A stretch of 64,000 bases of DNA from Kumtagia sp963829135 (lineage in GTDB: Bacteria > Pseudomonadota > Alphaproteobacteria > Rhizobiales > Rhizobiaceae). How positions within the stretch are numbered: the stretch's first letter is position 1; the number at the start of each line of letters is the position of its first letter. The translations under genes were made by a program, and so were the position numbers. Below the pieces are notes generated by a model. It was given only the letters and a program-made list of their open reading frames with translations. It made no database searches and was not told the origin of the DNA. Location of the stretch: contig CAWHHO010000005.1 in the NCBI GenBank assembly GCA_963829135.1, positions 868,001-932,000 of the forward strand. The letters run 5' to 3'. Below are positions 38,969 to 48,150 of this stretch, one piece after another.

Positions 38969-39772
38969 CTAGGGCCGGGGCTCCGCGACCACCTTGCGAT
39001 AAAGATGCCATGTTGCGTGGCCAAGCACTGGAATGACGACAATCAGACCGGCGAAGATCGGGATCGAGCCGAGCGCCAACAGCACGCCGACGATCAACCC
39101 CCAACCAGCCATTGCAAGCGGATTCGCCATGACAACGCGGAAGGAGGTCACGATGGCCTCGTACGCGCCGGCATCGCGGTCGAGCAGCAGGGGGAAAGCC
39201 ACGACAGTCGTGCAAAGCACCAGCGCGGCAAAGACAAAGCCTGCCAACACCCCGACAATGATCAGCTGCCATCCCTGCGAGGTCGTCAGGACATCCGAGA
39301 CGAAGCTGCTCAGCGAGGCAGGCGCCACGTCACCATAGATCGACATGTAAATCGCCCTGGCCGTCAGCAGCCATGCGATGAACAGGACAACCAGGAAGAT
39401 GCCGACAACAGCGATGGCCGGAATTGCCGGCGAATGGCGAACGTCGAAAGCGTGTTGCCAGGAGGTGTCCAGTCCAGCCTCGCGCCGCCGGCTGATCTCA
39501 TAGAGACCGATACCGGCGAATGGACCGACCAGCGCGAAGCCCGACATCAGCGGAAATAGCATCGGCAGCGCGCCATTGCCGGAAGTCCAGGCGGCAAGCA
39601 CGACACCGATCAACGGGTACACGATGCACAGGAAGGCGATGTGCGACGGCTTGGCCATGAAGTCGTCGAAGCCGAGACGCAGGGCGTCGATAAGGTCGGA
39701 AAGCCCTATCTTGCGGATCGTCGGGCGATCGATGCGGCCATCCGCGCTAGCGTAGACGTGAAAATTTGCCAT
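38969..39772 (-). CDS. DUF2189 inner-membrane protein
   Basis: 267 aa. After a polar N-terminus (to about 40) come about six hydrophobic helices (HIAFLCIVYPLIGVVLAAW; LFPLMSGFALVGPFAGIGLY; LIIVGVLAGFVFAALVLCTT). FALVGPFAGIGLYEISRRRE is typical of DUF2189, a family found beside cytochrome oxidase genes in some alphaproteobacteria. No function is established. The stop lies 1 bp from that of the convergent cysteine-synthase-like gene. Confidence 0.82.
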   Translation of the reverse strand: MANFHVYASADGRIDRPTIRKIGLSDLIDALRLGFDDFMAKPSHIAFLCIVYPLIGVVLAAWTSGNGALPMLFPLMSGFALVGPFAGIGLYEISRRREAGLDTSWQHAFDVRHSPAIPAIAVVGIFLVVLFIAWLLTARAIYMSIYGDVAPASLSSFVSDVLTTSQGWQLIIVGVLAGFVFAALVLCTTVVAFPLLLDRDAGAYEAIVTSFRVVMANPLAMAGWGLIVGVLLALGSIPIFAGLIVVIPVLGHATWHLYRKVVAEPRP

Positions 39773-39907
39773 GGCCGTTCCTCTGTCAGGTCGGGTGGTC
39801 GCGCATGGCGGGCCGCATCAGGTCGTTCGGCCTCGTCGGACACGACCATGCAGAACTATAGAGCAGTGCCGAGAAATTACCACGCGCAACAGCAGGATTG
39901 AGGAAGG

Positions 39908-40999
39908 TCAATCGCGGGTGACCCGTCCGAAGCCCGGTACCGGCACGCCTTTGGGTACGATCGCCATGACCTTGAACAAATCGCCCATCTGATCTGGGCC
40001 CGCCAGCCGCTCCACGGCTGTGCGAATTGCCTCCCGTTCCATGTCGGTCCCATTGCTGCCAAGCCGGCCCGCTCGCTCAAGAAGACCAAGCTCGAGCAGG
40101 AATGCGCCCTGGGTCGCGAAATGTACGTCCAGCCCGGCGGCACGCGCAGATACCGCCAGAGCTTGGAAATCAACATGGGACGTGAGGTCGGCCTCTCCCG
40201 GGCTCGTCAGCACGTCTTCCGGCCTGTGGTTGCGCACTGCTTGCAGCGTGTCGCCCAGCCCCCACGAGAAGGATCCATAGTCGATGAACAGTCCTGCCCC
40301 ACCGCTCTCGGCAATCCGCTCTGCAATGGCCTGCATCAGCGCCTCACGCGCTGGCGCCACTTCGAAAATCGTGCCATCTCTGGCGACTTCCGCGCCGGAC
40401 GGCAGTAACGTCGGGCTGAGCGAGCCGGCACCCGCGCCAAAGGTGAGCTCGCCGACCTGATCCAGCCCGATCGTTCGTTCTCGCCATGCATCCTGCACCT
40501 TGATGTACTGGCGGATCGGAAGAGCGTCGAAGAACTCGTTGCCGACGATCAATAACGGGCCATCTGGCAGTTCGCCGATGCTGGTATGCCATCTGAACGG
40601 GCCGAGACCATCAAGCGTAGCCGTCTGCACGCCACGCAGCTTTTCGCTGGTCTCGATCAGGTTGAACGTCGCGGAAGCACACAATGCCGGTTCGAGCTTG
40701 GAAAGCGTGCGCACGATGTCCTTGGCGAGTGTTCCCCGCCCCGGCCCGATTTCGGCAATTGCGCAACGCGCGGGCTTGTCCAGCGCCCGCCAGGCGCTGG
40801 CCAGCCACACCGCCACAAGCTCGCCAAACATCTGGCTGATCTCTGGAGCCGTTGTGAAATCGCCCGCGCGCCCGAACGGATCGCGCGTCGTGTAGTAGCC
40901 ATGCGCGGGGTCGGACAGGCAGAGCACGAAATACTCCGCAACGCTGATCGGCCCGCCCGCCGCGATCAACGCGGCGATGCGCTCGCTGAGCGGCGTCAT
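39908..40999 (-). CDS. MidA/NDUFAF7-type SAM-dependent methyltransferase
   Basis: 363 aa from ATG 40999, which overlaps the lgt stop as ATGA. The COG1565 motifs are clear: YYTTRDPFGRAGDFTTAPEI, the SAM loop EIGPGRGTLAKDI, and GNEFFDALPIRQY. In mitochondria the ortholog (NDUFAF7) methylates an arginine of a complex I subunit; in bacteria the substrate is not settled. Coupling to lgt is common in rhizobia. Confidence 0.9.
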   Translation of the reverse strand: MTPLSERIAALIAAGGPISVAEYFVLCLSDPAHGYYTTRDPFGRAGDFTTAPEISQMFGELVAVWLASAWRALDKPARCAIAEIGPGRGTLAKDIVRTLSKLEPALCASATFNLIETSEKLRGVQTATLDGLGPFRWHTSIGELPDGPLLIVGNEFFDALPIRQYIKVQDAWRERTIGLDQVGELTFGAGAGSLSPTLLPSGAEVARDGTIFEVAPAREALMQAIAERIAESGGAGLFIDYGSFSWGLGDTLQAVRNHRPEDVLTSPGEADLTSHVDFQALAVSARAAGLDVHFATQGAFLLELGLLERAGRLGSNGTDMEREAIRTAVERLAGPDQMGDLFKVMAIVPKGVPVPGFGRVTRD

Positions 41000-41877
41000 G
41001 CGGTTCGCGGCGCGGCGGCAGGGCGCGCGGTCGCCATCGCCCAAACGCCCGCAAGCACCATCGGAACCGACAGGACCATGCCCATGGTCAACCAGCCGCC
41101 GGACAGGTAGCCGATCTGCCGGTCCGGCTCGCGGAAGAACTCGACGAAGATTCGAGCGAGCCCGTACCAGGCGACAAACGCGCCGGCGACAAAGCCCGGC
41201 TTTTTCAGCTTCAGGAAGACGTGCGTGAGGATTCGGAGCAGGATGAACAGGGCCAGGCCCTCCAACGCTGCCTCGTAGAGCTGGCTCGGATGGCGCCCTA
41301 CCATGTCGGCGGGACAGAAACCCTGATTGGCACTTGCGATCCGGTCATTACAGAACACCACGGCCCAAGGAACATCCGTTGGCCTGCCCCAGAGTTCCGC
41401 ATTGATGAAATTGGTAATGCGCACCAGTCCAAAAGCCACCGGTACACCAGCAGCGATCACATCGAACAGGGTCCACACAGCGATGCCGCGCAAGCGCGCG
41501 AAAAAGATCATGGCCAGGGTCGTACCGAGGAAGCCGCCATGGAACGACATTCCACCATCCCAGACCTTGATGATGTCAGCAGGGTTTGCAAGGTAGTATG
41601 AGGGGTTATAGAATATCACATAACCCAGACGCCCGCCCAGGATGATACCGAGCGTAGCCCAGGTCACAAGGTCATCGAGGTCAATGGACTGCATCGGCGC
41701 CTGTCCACCCGTCCATAGCCGCGGATTGGAAACCAGGCGCTTCGAATACCACCAGCTGAACATGATGCCGACAATGTAGGCGACGCCGTACCAGTGAATT
41801 GCCAACGGTCCCAGCCGCAGCAGGATCGGGTCGATGTCGGGAAAGCCAATCGCGGAAACGGAGGTGAGGTCGGGCAA
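40996..41877 (-). CDS. lgt: Prolipoprotein diacylglyceryl transferase
   Basis: 293 aa inner-membrane enzyme that transfers diacylglycerol from phosphatidylglycerol to the lipobox cysteine of prolipoproteins, the first step of lipoprotein maturation. Seven or so helices. Family motifs: HWYGVAYIVGIMFSWW, GGRLGYVIFYNPSYY, SFHGGFLG, RITNFINAELWGRP and HPSQLYEA. It serves lipoproteins such as those at 28.2, 51.7 and 54.5 kb. Operon with the downstream methyltransferase gene; divergent from the BMFP gene. Confidence 0.96.
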   Translation of the reverse strand: MPDLTSVSAIGFPDIDPILLRLGPLAIHWYGVAYIVGIMFSWWYSKRLVSNPRLWTGGQAPMQSIDLDDLVTWATLGIILGGRLGYVIFYNPSYYLANPADIIKVWDGGMSFHGGFLGTTLAMIFFARLRGIAVWTLFDVIAAGVPVAFGLVRITNFINAELWGRPTDVPWAVVFCNDRIASANQGFCPADMVGRHPSQLYEAALEGLALFILLRILTHVFLKLKKPGFVAGAFVAWYGLARIFVEFFREPDRQIGYLSGGWLTMGMVLSVPMVLAGVWAMATARPAAAPRTA

Positions 41878-42009
41878 GAGTGTCTCGAAGCAGGTGGGAA
41901 ACGGCGCGGACCATGGTCCAGGGTTAGGGCGGGGTCAAGCCAGCGACTCTATGCAGCCTTGCAAACACCGGCCAGCACGACTACCTCGAATGAAAATAGC
42001 GAGGCTACA

Positions 42010-42351
42010 ATGACCACGACCGGACCGAACCGCATCCTCGATGAACTCGCCAAGCTGATGACTGATGCGGCCGGCGCCGCGCAGGGCGTGCGGCGAGAGG
42101 TGGAGACAGCTTTCCGCTCCCAAGCCGAGAAGATGTTGAACACGATGGACGTCGTGCAGCGAGAGGAGTTCGAGGCAGCGCGCGACATGGCGGTGAAGGC
42201 TCGCGCCGAGAACAAGGCGCTGACCGCCCGCATTGAGGCACTCGAAACAAGGCTTGCGGCCTTCGCTGCCGACAAATCGCCCGGAATGGACACCGCCGAT
42301 GGGCCTCAGAAGCCTCCGAAGCGGGCTGCAAAAAACGATCCCCAGAAATAA
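42010..42351 (+). CDS. BMFP/UbiK-family accessory factor
   Basis: 113 aa from ATG 42010. The N-terminal amphipathic helix (GPNRILDELAKLMTDAAGAA) and the C-terminal coiled coil (KARAENKALTARIEALETRL) match the YqiC/UbiK (BMFP) family. UbiK helps ubiquinone biosynthesis in E. coli, and BMFP proteins can bind membranes. The Lys/Pro-rich tail (KPPKRAAKNDPQK) is common in rhizobial versions. Confidence 0.82.
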   Translation: MTTTGPNRILDELAKLMTDAAGAAQGVRREVETAFRSQAEKMLNTMDVVQREEFEAARDMAVKARAENKALTARIEALETRLAAFAADKSPGMDTADGPQKPPKRAAKNDPQK

Positions 42352-42373
42352 TTCGCCGAATTTTTCCACAGTC

Positions 42374-42404
42374 GATTCGCGGAAAAAGTGCTTTTCCGTG
42401 AATC
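42374..42404. other. Strong hairpin downstream of the BMFP gene
   Basis: GATTCGCGGAAAA and TTTTCCGTGAATC pair over 13 bp with one G-T wobble around AGTGC. No T-run follows on either strand, so it may stabilise the 3' end or be a binding site. The rest of 42405-42667 shows no gene. Confidence 0.5.
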
Positions 42405-42667
42405 GTTTACGCGGATCGGATGAATCTTTTTAAGAGCCGCTGTCCACACCCCTTTAGCCGTCCTGCTAAAAAGGGACTGGTCACGAGACTCGCGATCAAT
42501 ACACTGAATTTGCTGCATGATTCGGGACGGGTCGGCAGCCGGCAGGCAAGGCCCGGTTCGGTGTAGGTTGCGCCTCAAGCATCCTGTCGGTTTGATCTGA
42601 GCGTGTTCGCAAGGGCGGCAATTGCGTGAGCCTTCTGGCGGGCGCTGTAATGGGCAGGACGGGCATC

Positions 42668-43168
42668 ATGGAACTGGTCGAACTCGATATCGGACGCGAC
42701 ATCCATCCCGTCGACGTCATCGAACAGGTCGCACACAACAACGATTGGGCGTTCGAGCGTACTGGCGACGACGAGATCGCCATCTCGGTCACCGGCAGCT
42801 GGACCGACTATCATGTGTCGTTTTCCTGGATGGAAGATTTCGAGGCCCTGCATCTGGCCTGTGCCTTCGACATAAAAGTTCCGGAAGCCCGCACGTTGGA
42901 GGTCATGCGCCTTCTGTCGCTGATCAATGAGCAATTGCTGTTTGGCCATTTCGATCTGTGGGAACAGGAAGGCGCAATCATGTTCCGTCAATCGCTGCTG
43001 CTCGCCGGCGGCATGGAACCGTCCAGCCAACAGGTGGAAGTCCTGCTGTCGAGCGCGCTTGAAGCTTGCGAGGGTTATTTCCAGGCATTCCAGTTCGTTG
43101 TGTGGTCAGGCACGTCGGCCAGAGATGCGCTTGCCAGCGTGCTGTTTGAGACGCAGGGCAACGCTTGA
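42668..43168 (+). CDS. YbjN-domain protein
   Basis: 166 aa from ATG 42668 (MELVELDIGRDIHPVDVIEQ), the start that best fits rhizobial homologs; ATG 42650 is an alternative. The type III secretion chaperone-like YbjN fold is recognised from NDWAFERTGDDEIAISVTGS, FDIKVPEARTLEVMRLLSLI and FDLWEQEGAIMFRQSLLL. YbjN proteins influence stress and motility phenotypes by unknown means. The CsaA gene starts 4 bp after its stop. Confidence 0.85.
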   Translation: MELVELDIGRDIHPVDVIEQVAHNNDWAFERTGDDEIAISVTGSWTDYHVSFSWMEDFEALHLACAFDIKVPEARTLEVMRLLSLINEQLLFGHFDLWEQEGAIMFRQSLLLAGGMEPSSQQVEVLLSSALEACEGYFQAFQFVVWSGTSARDALASVLFETQGNA

Positions 43169-43172
43169 CCCC

Positions 43173-43532
43173 ATGTCGGATAGCAATGCGTTAAAGCCTG
43201 AGATTTCCTTCGCGGATTTCGACAAAGTCGACATACGTGCCGGCACCATCGTCGAGGCCCAGCCCTATCCGGAGGCTCGAAAGCCTGCCATCAAGCTGAC
43301 GATTGATTTCGGCCCCGAGATCGGCATCAAGCGTTCGTCAGCGCAGGTCACCAAATATTATCGGCCCGAGACGCTCGTGGGACGGCAAGTATTTGCAGTG
43401 GTCAATTTCCCGCCCCGCCAGATCGGCAAGTTCATGTCGGAAGTGCTGACCCTCGGCTTCCCGGATGAGGAAGGTGCCGTCGTCCTCGGCGCCATCGAGC
43501 GCCGGGTGCCTGATGGCGGACGGCTTTTTTAG
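43173..43532 (+). CDS. csaA: CsaA-type tRNA-binding protein
   Basis: 119 aa, a single tRNA-binding OB-fold domain: FADFDKVDIRAGTIVEAQPY, SSAQVTKYYRPETLVGRQVF, AVVNFPPRQIG and MSEVLTLGFPDEEGAVVLGA. CsaA dimers bind tRNA and have chaperone or export-related activity in Bacillus. It probably shares a transcript with the YbjN gene, 4 bp upstream. Confidence 0.92.
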   Translation: MSDSNALKPEISFADFDKVDIRAGTIVEAQPYPEARKPAIKLTIDFGPEIGIKRSSAQVTKYYRPETLVGRQVFAVVNFPPRQIGKFMSEVLTLGFPDEEGAVVLGAIERRVPDGGRLF

Positions 43533-43573
43533 GATGCCCGCCGCAACCACATTTTCCATGTGATCTGGACAAA

Positions 43574-43597
43574 AGGGCCGCGGGTTAGCACGGCCCT
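43574..43597 (-). terminator. Probable terminator between convergent genes
   Basis: AGGGCCG and CGGCCCT pair around a 10-nt loop. On the minus strand the stem is followed by TTTT, downstream of the DUF4242 gene; on the plus strand CATTTC follows, so it may work for csaA too. Confidence 0.55.
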
Positions 43598-43623
43598 CAT
43601 TTCTACGGCGACATCGCAATCCC

Positions 43624-43926
43624 TCAGGCCGCGGCGGCCACTTCCTTGGGATCTTCGCGCACTGCGACCGTGGTTATGACCTTGTAGAACTCTTCTCCAG
43701 GCATGCCGACGCGCCGTGCATGCTCGCGGATCGATTCGCCATCACGGGCCTGGTAGATGCAAACGGTACCAACGCGCCCGTCCGGTTCCTCAACAACGTA
43801 GCTGCGGATCCAGCGGATGCGATCGGGCATTTCCTCGTTGCCGATGCGCGCCGACTTCGCGCCAGCCTCTTTCAGTTCGTCAAGGTTTGCCCAAGCGCTC
43901 GGACGACGTATGACAAATAAATCCAT
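43624..43926 (-). CDS. DUF4242 / nickel-binding-like small protein
   Basis: 100 aa ferredoxin-like fold. MDLFVIRRPSAWANLDELKE, RWIRSYVVEEPDGRVGTVCI and YQARDGESIREHARRVGMPG match DUF4242, which includes the Streptomyces nickel-binding protein SCO4226. The family Cys/His pattern (VCIYQA...EHARR) is present. Function in rhizobia is unknown. Confidence 0.82.
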   Translation of the reverse strand: MDLFVIRRPSAWANLDELKEAGAKSARIGNEEMPDRIRWIRSYVVEEPDGRVGTVCIYQARDGESIREHARRVGMPGEEFYKVITTVAVREDPKEVAAAA

Positions 43927-44043
43927 CTTCTTATTCCTCTGACAGAATTGGTGGACAACCGTCGTTCATTTGGACGGTCGCCTGATGTAATAAGGGCGTG
44001 CCGAACTTCCGTCCCTACGCCGGCCTGAGCAACTGCTGATCTT

Positions 44044-45825
44044 ATGCTGAAGAGTGGAGCGCAGACCTTGGCAATTGAGTTTGGTCCATTCCGACTTGAC
44101 GAGGCCGGCCGCGTCCTCTTGCTGGAAGAGGGCGAAGTGCCGCTGCAGCCTCTTGTCTTCGATCTGCTTGTTTACCTGCTTCGAAGCCGTGCTCGCGTCG
44201 TGTCCAAGGAGGAGTTGCTTGACGCACTGTGGCCTGGCGTGACGGTGACGGAAAATTCATTGCAGAGAGCCGTCAGCACGCTCCGCGGCGTTCTTGGCAA
44301 AGGCGGCATGGAGAATTCCATCCGCAACTTCCCCCGCGCGGGGTATCGCTTCTTCATCGACATGCGCGATGAACAACCGCCCGAGATACGCGACGGAGCC
44401 AATCCCGACCTTGTCAAAGCCGCCGAAGACGCGCTGCTGGCGCAACGCTGGGCCGACGCGGCCAGTAGTTATTCGCGGGCGGACGCCATGGACCCGCTCC
44501 CGGCCGAAGGCCTCGATGGCTGGGCGCACGCGCTCCAGTGTCTCGGGCGACCCTCCGATGCGATCCCTATCCTGGTCCGCTCCTCGGCGGCTCATGCGCG
44601 TGACGGCAATCACGACCTTACCGCCCGAGCTGCGATCTCGCTCTCCGGCATTCACCTGGAGCGTGGCGCGGTCGCCGTGGCAAAAGGCTGGTTGGCGCGC
44701 GCTCAGGATGTTGTCGACCTCAATCCGGATTGCCTTGCCGCGGGACAGTTGCTCTGGATGCAGGCGCGCATCGCCGCCACGGACGGCGATCCATTGCGCG
44801 CCCTGGAGTTGGCCGAAACCGCTTACGAGTTCGGTCGCCGTCATGGCGATGTCCGCATCGAGTCGCTTGGATTGATGTATAGGGGGTTTTACCGAATGAG
44901 CCTCGGCGAAACGCGCGCTGGTCTGTCCGATCAGGATCACGCCGCCGCATTGGCGCTTTCACATCAGGTCGATCCGATCACCGGCTGTGTCCTCTACTGC
45001 AACATATTATGGGCGTGCCGCACGTTCGGTGATTGGGCGAGGGCAAACGAGTGGACCCTTGGCTACCAGGACTTTTATTCCCAAAATCGAATGGGGTTTT
45101 CCGGCTCCTGCGAATTGCACCGCGCCGAAGTGCTCGGCGTCCAGGGGTCGCTTACCGGCGCGCGCGATCAGATTCGGGATGCGATCTCTCACTTGCAAAC
45201 GGATGCCCCCTGGGCGCTCGGGGATGCCTATCGTGTTCTCGGAGACATCGAGGCAGCTATCGGCAACGACGACGCGGCATTGACCGCCTATGAACAGTGC
45301 TACGGCCTCGGCTGGAGTCCTGAGCCAGGCCACGCCGAGCTGCTCATGGAGAGGGGCGACTTGCATGCTGCCTGCGAGAGCCTTGAGCGCAGCCTCATCG
45401 GACAGAGTTGGTGGACGCTGCAGCGCCAAGGAATGTTGCTTGCCCATTTGGCACTGGCGAGGGCGCGTGCCGGAGAGCATGCCAAAGCGCGAGAGCTGAT
45501 TGACGATTTGTCAGGAAGCAACGAGCGTTGGCCGATGCCCTCAATCCGGGCGCTGATCAGCGAAGCAGCCGCGCTTTTGTCCCGTTCGCTTGGCAAACCG
45601 GCAGAAGCGCTCCGGCATTTACATCTCGCACGGCAGCTATGGACGAGCATCGATTCCAAGCTCAATGCCACGAAGCTGCGTCTCGCAATCGCCGAGCTTC
45701 AGCTGGAACTTGGCGATGCGGATGGCGCCCGCACCGAAATCCGGGCCGCTTCGGCGACGGCCGCCTTACTGGATTCCCACAAGCTCAATTCCCGATGTCA
45801 GATCTTGCTTGACCGTATCGCCTGA
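44044..45825 (+). CDS. OmpR-type winged-helix protein with TPR domain
   Basis: 593 aa. The N-terminal trans_reg_C winged helix (about 10-105: FGPFRLDEAGRVLLLEEGEV; KEELLDALWPGVTVTENSLQ; NFPRAGYRFF) resembles CadC-like one-component regulators. The rest is a TPR-like helical solenoid without any transmembrane helix (AISLSGIHLERGAVAVAKGW; RVLGDIEAAIGNDDAALTAY). It probably senses a protein or ligand through the TPR part and binds direct-repeat DNA. Target genes are unknown. Confidence 0.85.
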   Translation: MLKSGAQTLAIEFGPFRLDEAGRVLLLEEGEVPLQPLVFDLLVYLLRSRARVVSKEELLDALWPGVTVTENSLQRAVSTLRGVLGKGGMENSIRNFPRAGYRFFIDMRDEQPPEIRDGANPDLVKAAEDALLAQRWADAASSYSRADAMDPLPAEGLDGWAHALQCLGRPSDAIPILVRSSAAHARDGNHDLTARAAISLSGIHLERGAVAVAKGWLARAQDVVDLNPDCLAAGQLLWMQARIAATDGDPLRALELAETAYEFGRRHGDVRIESLGLMYRGFYRMSLGETRAGLSDQDHAAALALSHQVDPITGCVLYCNILWACRTFGDWARANEWTLGYQDFYSQNRMGFSGSCELHRAEVLGVQGSLTGARDQIRDAISHLQTDAPWALGDAYRVLGDIEAAIGNDDAALTAYEQCYGLGWSPEPGHAELLMERGDLHAACESLERSLIGQSWWTLQRQGMLLAHLALARARAGEHAKARELIDDLSGSNERWPMPSIRALISEAAALLSRSLGKPAEALRHLHLARQLWTSIDSKLNATKLRLAIAELQLELGDADGARTEIRAASATAALLDSHKLNSRCQILLDRIA

Positions 45826-45897
45826 AGCAATCTGGCTCGGCGGAACGAATTCAGCCATCTGGCGCTTATCTCAGCGTCGATCCAATGGGAGTGGCTG

Positions 45898-46956
45898 GTG
45901 CTCAAGCAAACTGACGAGGGAAACTTGTCGCCCCCGGATGCGGAATCGCTGACGATCGACGGATCTCTGCGCTATGTCAGCGACGATCAGCCAGGAATAA
46001 GGAGACGGCGCGCCGGCAAAGGGTTTCATTATCGCGACGCCAAGGGCGGAAGGGTTTCCGACGCAAGAGCGCTCGACCGCATAGCGCGTTTGGCAATTCC
46101 GCCTGCCTGGACTGACGTGTGGATCTCGCCGAGCGACCACGGCCACATCCAGGCGACAGGGCGCGATGTGAAGGGCCGCAAACAATACCGCTATCATGAG
46201 CGATGGTCGCAGGGCCGCGGCGAAGCGAAATTCTCCAGCCTCGCCGCCTTTTCCGACGTGCTGCCGGCCCTGCGCAACGCCGTGGATGCCGACCTGCGCC
46301 GGCATGGCCTGCCCTACGAAAAGGTCGTGGCCTCGATCGTCTGGCTGCTCGACAACACCATGATTCGGGTCGGCAACGCGGCATATGCCCGCGACAACAA
46401 GAGCTTCGGGCTCACCACCTTGAAAAGCCGCCATGTCGCAGTTCAGGGCTCAAAGCTGCAATTCGAGTTCAAGGGTAAATCGGGGAAGCAGTGGCGTATT
46501 CAACTCATCGACCGGCGCATGGCCAAGATCATCCGCAAGGTGCAGGAGTTGCCAGGTCAATCGCTGTTCCAGTATGTCGACCAGAATGGCGAGCGCCGGA
46601 GGCTCGGCTCGCACGACATCAATGCATACATCCGAGAGGCTTGCGGCGGCGAATTCACCTCGAAACATTTCCGCACCTGGGGCGGCACGATCCATGCGGC
46701 TTCGCTGTTTGCGCAAACGCCGGTACCAGAGCATAAGACGGGTCAACGGCGGATCATGAATCAGGTCATCGACACAGTCGCGGCGCGTCTCGGCAATACC
46801 CGCGCTGTCTGCCGCGCCTGCTACATTCACCCGCTTGTGCTCGAAAGCTGGGCAGATGGAAGCTTGGCACCCGAACTGGCGAAGGCCCGCCGGCGAAAAG
46901 TACCGTCCGGCCTCGACGAGGAAGAAGCGATGGTCAGGCATTGGCTGGCGCGCTGA
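45898..46956 (+). CDS. DNA topoisomerase IB (poxvirus type)
   Basis: 352 aa from GTG 45898 with TGGGAG upstream. Relaxes supercoils by a 3'-phosphotyrosyl intermediate. The catalytic set can be traced: an Arg in MIRVGNAAYARDNKSFGLTT, the beta-hairpin Lys in KGKSGKQWRIQL, His/Arg in SKHFRTWGGT and the nucleophile Tyr309 in RACYIHPLVLESW. The N-terminal domain has GFHYRDAKG and WISPSDHGHIQATGRDVKGR. Its 3' end overlaps the convergent glycosyltransferase gene by 23 bp. Confidence 0.93.
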   Translation: MLKQTDEGNLSPPDAESLTIDGSLRYVSDDQPGIRRRRAGKGFHYRDAKGGRVSDARALDRIARLAIPPAWTDVWISPSDHGHIQATGRDVKGRKQYRYHERWSQGRGEAKFSSLAAFSDVLPALRNAVDADLRRHGLPYEKVVASIVWLLDNTMIRVGNAAYARDNKSFGLTTLKSRHVAVQGSKLQFEFKGKSGKQWRIQLIDRRMAKIIRKVQELPGQSLFQYVDQNGERRRLGSHDINAYIREACGGEFTSKHFRTWGGTIHAASLFAQTPVPEHKTGQRRIMNQVIDTVAARLGNTRAVCRACYIHPLVLESWADGSLAPELAKARRRKVPSGLDEEEAMVRHWLAR

Positions 46957-48073
46957 GGGTTCGGTCAACACGAAGCGCCATCGCGGGCGCCTGTGCGCTC
47001 CGGACATGCGCGATGAACTGCTCGGCACAATTCTGCCAGCTATAGCTCATCGCTTTTCCCCGAGCGGCCTGGCGGTCGATTCTCAGCGCCGACAGAGCTG
47101 CCTGCCCGAGATCGTCAGAAAGCACGCCGCCTACCCCGTCGGCAAAGACGTCCCCCGGACCGGTCACATTGTAAGCCGCCACCGGCAAGCCGCTCGCCAG
47201 TGCCTCGAGCAAGACGATGCCGAACGTATCGGAGCGGCTTGGAAACACGAACACGTCGCACGATGCATAGATGTTTGCGAGCGCTGGCCCGGAGTGCACG
47301 CCTAGGAAGTTGACCTGCGGATAGCGCGCCTCGAGTGCGGCCAGGGCCGGTCCGTCGCCGACCACAACCTTGCTGCCTGGCAGTTCGAGATCGAGAAACG
47401 CCGGCAGATTCTTTTCCACCGCCACGCGGCCGACATAGAGGAAGATCGGTTGGGGCAGATCGAGCACCTTCCGGCGATCAGGGCTGAACATTGTGGTGTC
47501 TACGCCCCGAGTCCATTGGCGAATCTTGTTGAAGCCGCGCCCCGTCAATTCCGCGCCTAGCGACGGCGCGGCGACCAGTGTTCCTGCACCGGCGTTGTGA
47601 AATCGGCGCAGCCAGGCATATGACCAGGCTTGCGGGACCGGCACCCGGTCCCGAATATACTCGGGAAAGCGTGTGTGGTAGCTGGTCGTAAACGGCCTCC
47701 TGCGCGACAAGCAATAGTGCCGCGCGAGAATACCCAGCGGCCCTTCCGTTGCGATATGAATGTGATCCGGCTTGAACGCTCCGATGCGCGCCGCAACGCG
47801 TCCCGGCGTAGCGAGGGCCAGCCGGATGTCCGGATAGGATGGCATTGGCATCGTGCGGAAGCCGTCGGACGTCAGAAATCCGACTTCCCTTCCAGCCGCC
47901 GTGAGACCATCTGCCAAATGCCCGAGCGTGCGCACGACGCCATTCACCTGTGGATGCCAGGCGTCCGTAACAATCAGAATACGGCGAAAATCGACATCGG
48001 CAACCTGCCCGGGCGCCCGGACAGTCGCTGGCGCAGTCGGAGAAACAGTCGGTTTCGAAGCAGGCGCTCGCAT
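46934..48073 (-). CDS. GT4 glycosyltransferase, MgtA-like mannosyltransferase type
   Basis: 379 aa. After a disordered N-terminus (1-28) comes ILIVTDAWHPQVNGVVRTLG, the typical donor-loop start of GDP-mannose-dependent MgtA/PimB-type enzymes. TSYHTRFPEYIRDRVPVP, RQWTRGVDTTMFSP, YVGRVAVEKN and the nucleotide-binding region FVFPSRSDTFGIVLLEALAS follow. It likely glycosylates a lipid carrier at the cytoplasmic membrane face; in rhizobia related enzymes make glycolipids under phosphate limitation. The substrate is not determined here. Confidence 0.85.
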   Translation of the reverse strand: MRAPASKPTVSPTAPATVRAPGQVADVDFRRILIVTDAWHPQVNGVVRTLGHLADGLTAAGREVGFLTSDGFRTMPMPSYPDIRLALATPGRVAARIGAFKPDHIHIATEGPLGILARHYCLSRRRPFTTSYHTRFPEYIRDRVPVPQAWSYAWLRRFHNAGAGTLVAAPSLGAELTGRGFNKIRQWTRGVDTTMFSPDRRKVLDLPQPIFLYVGRVAVEKNLPAFLDLELPGSKVVVGDGPALAALEARYPQVNFLGVHSGPALANIYASCDVFVFPSRSDTFGIVLLEALASGLPVAAYNVTGPGDVFADGVGGVLSDDLGQAALSALRIDRQAARGKAMSYSWQNCAEQFIAHVRSAQAPAMALRVDRTLSAPANA

Positions 48074-48150
48074 GCCGCCTTTTCAACAGATTCGATGACA
48101 GGCGAATGACTCGCGATGCATTGCTCGCCTACGGCCTTGCGGATCAAGCC

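Noticed and set aside
46934..46956. Overlap of topoisomerase and glycosyltransferase 3' ends as a regulatory antisense device
   Set aside because: A 23-bp convergent overlap is common in compact genomes and nothing else suggests regulation.
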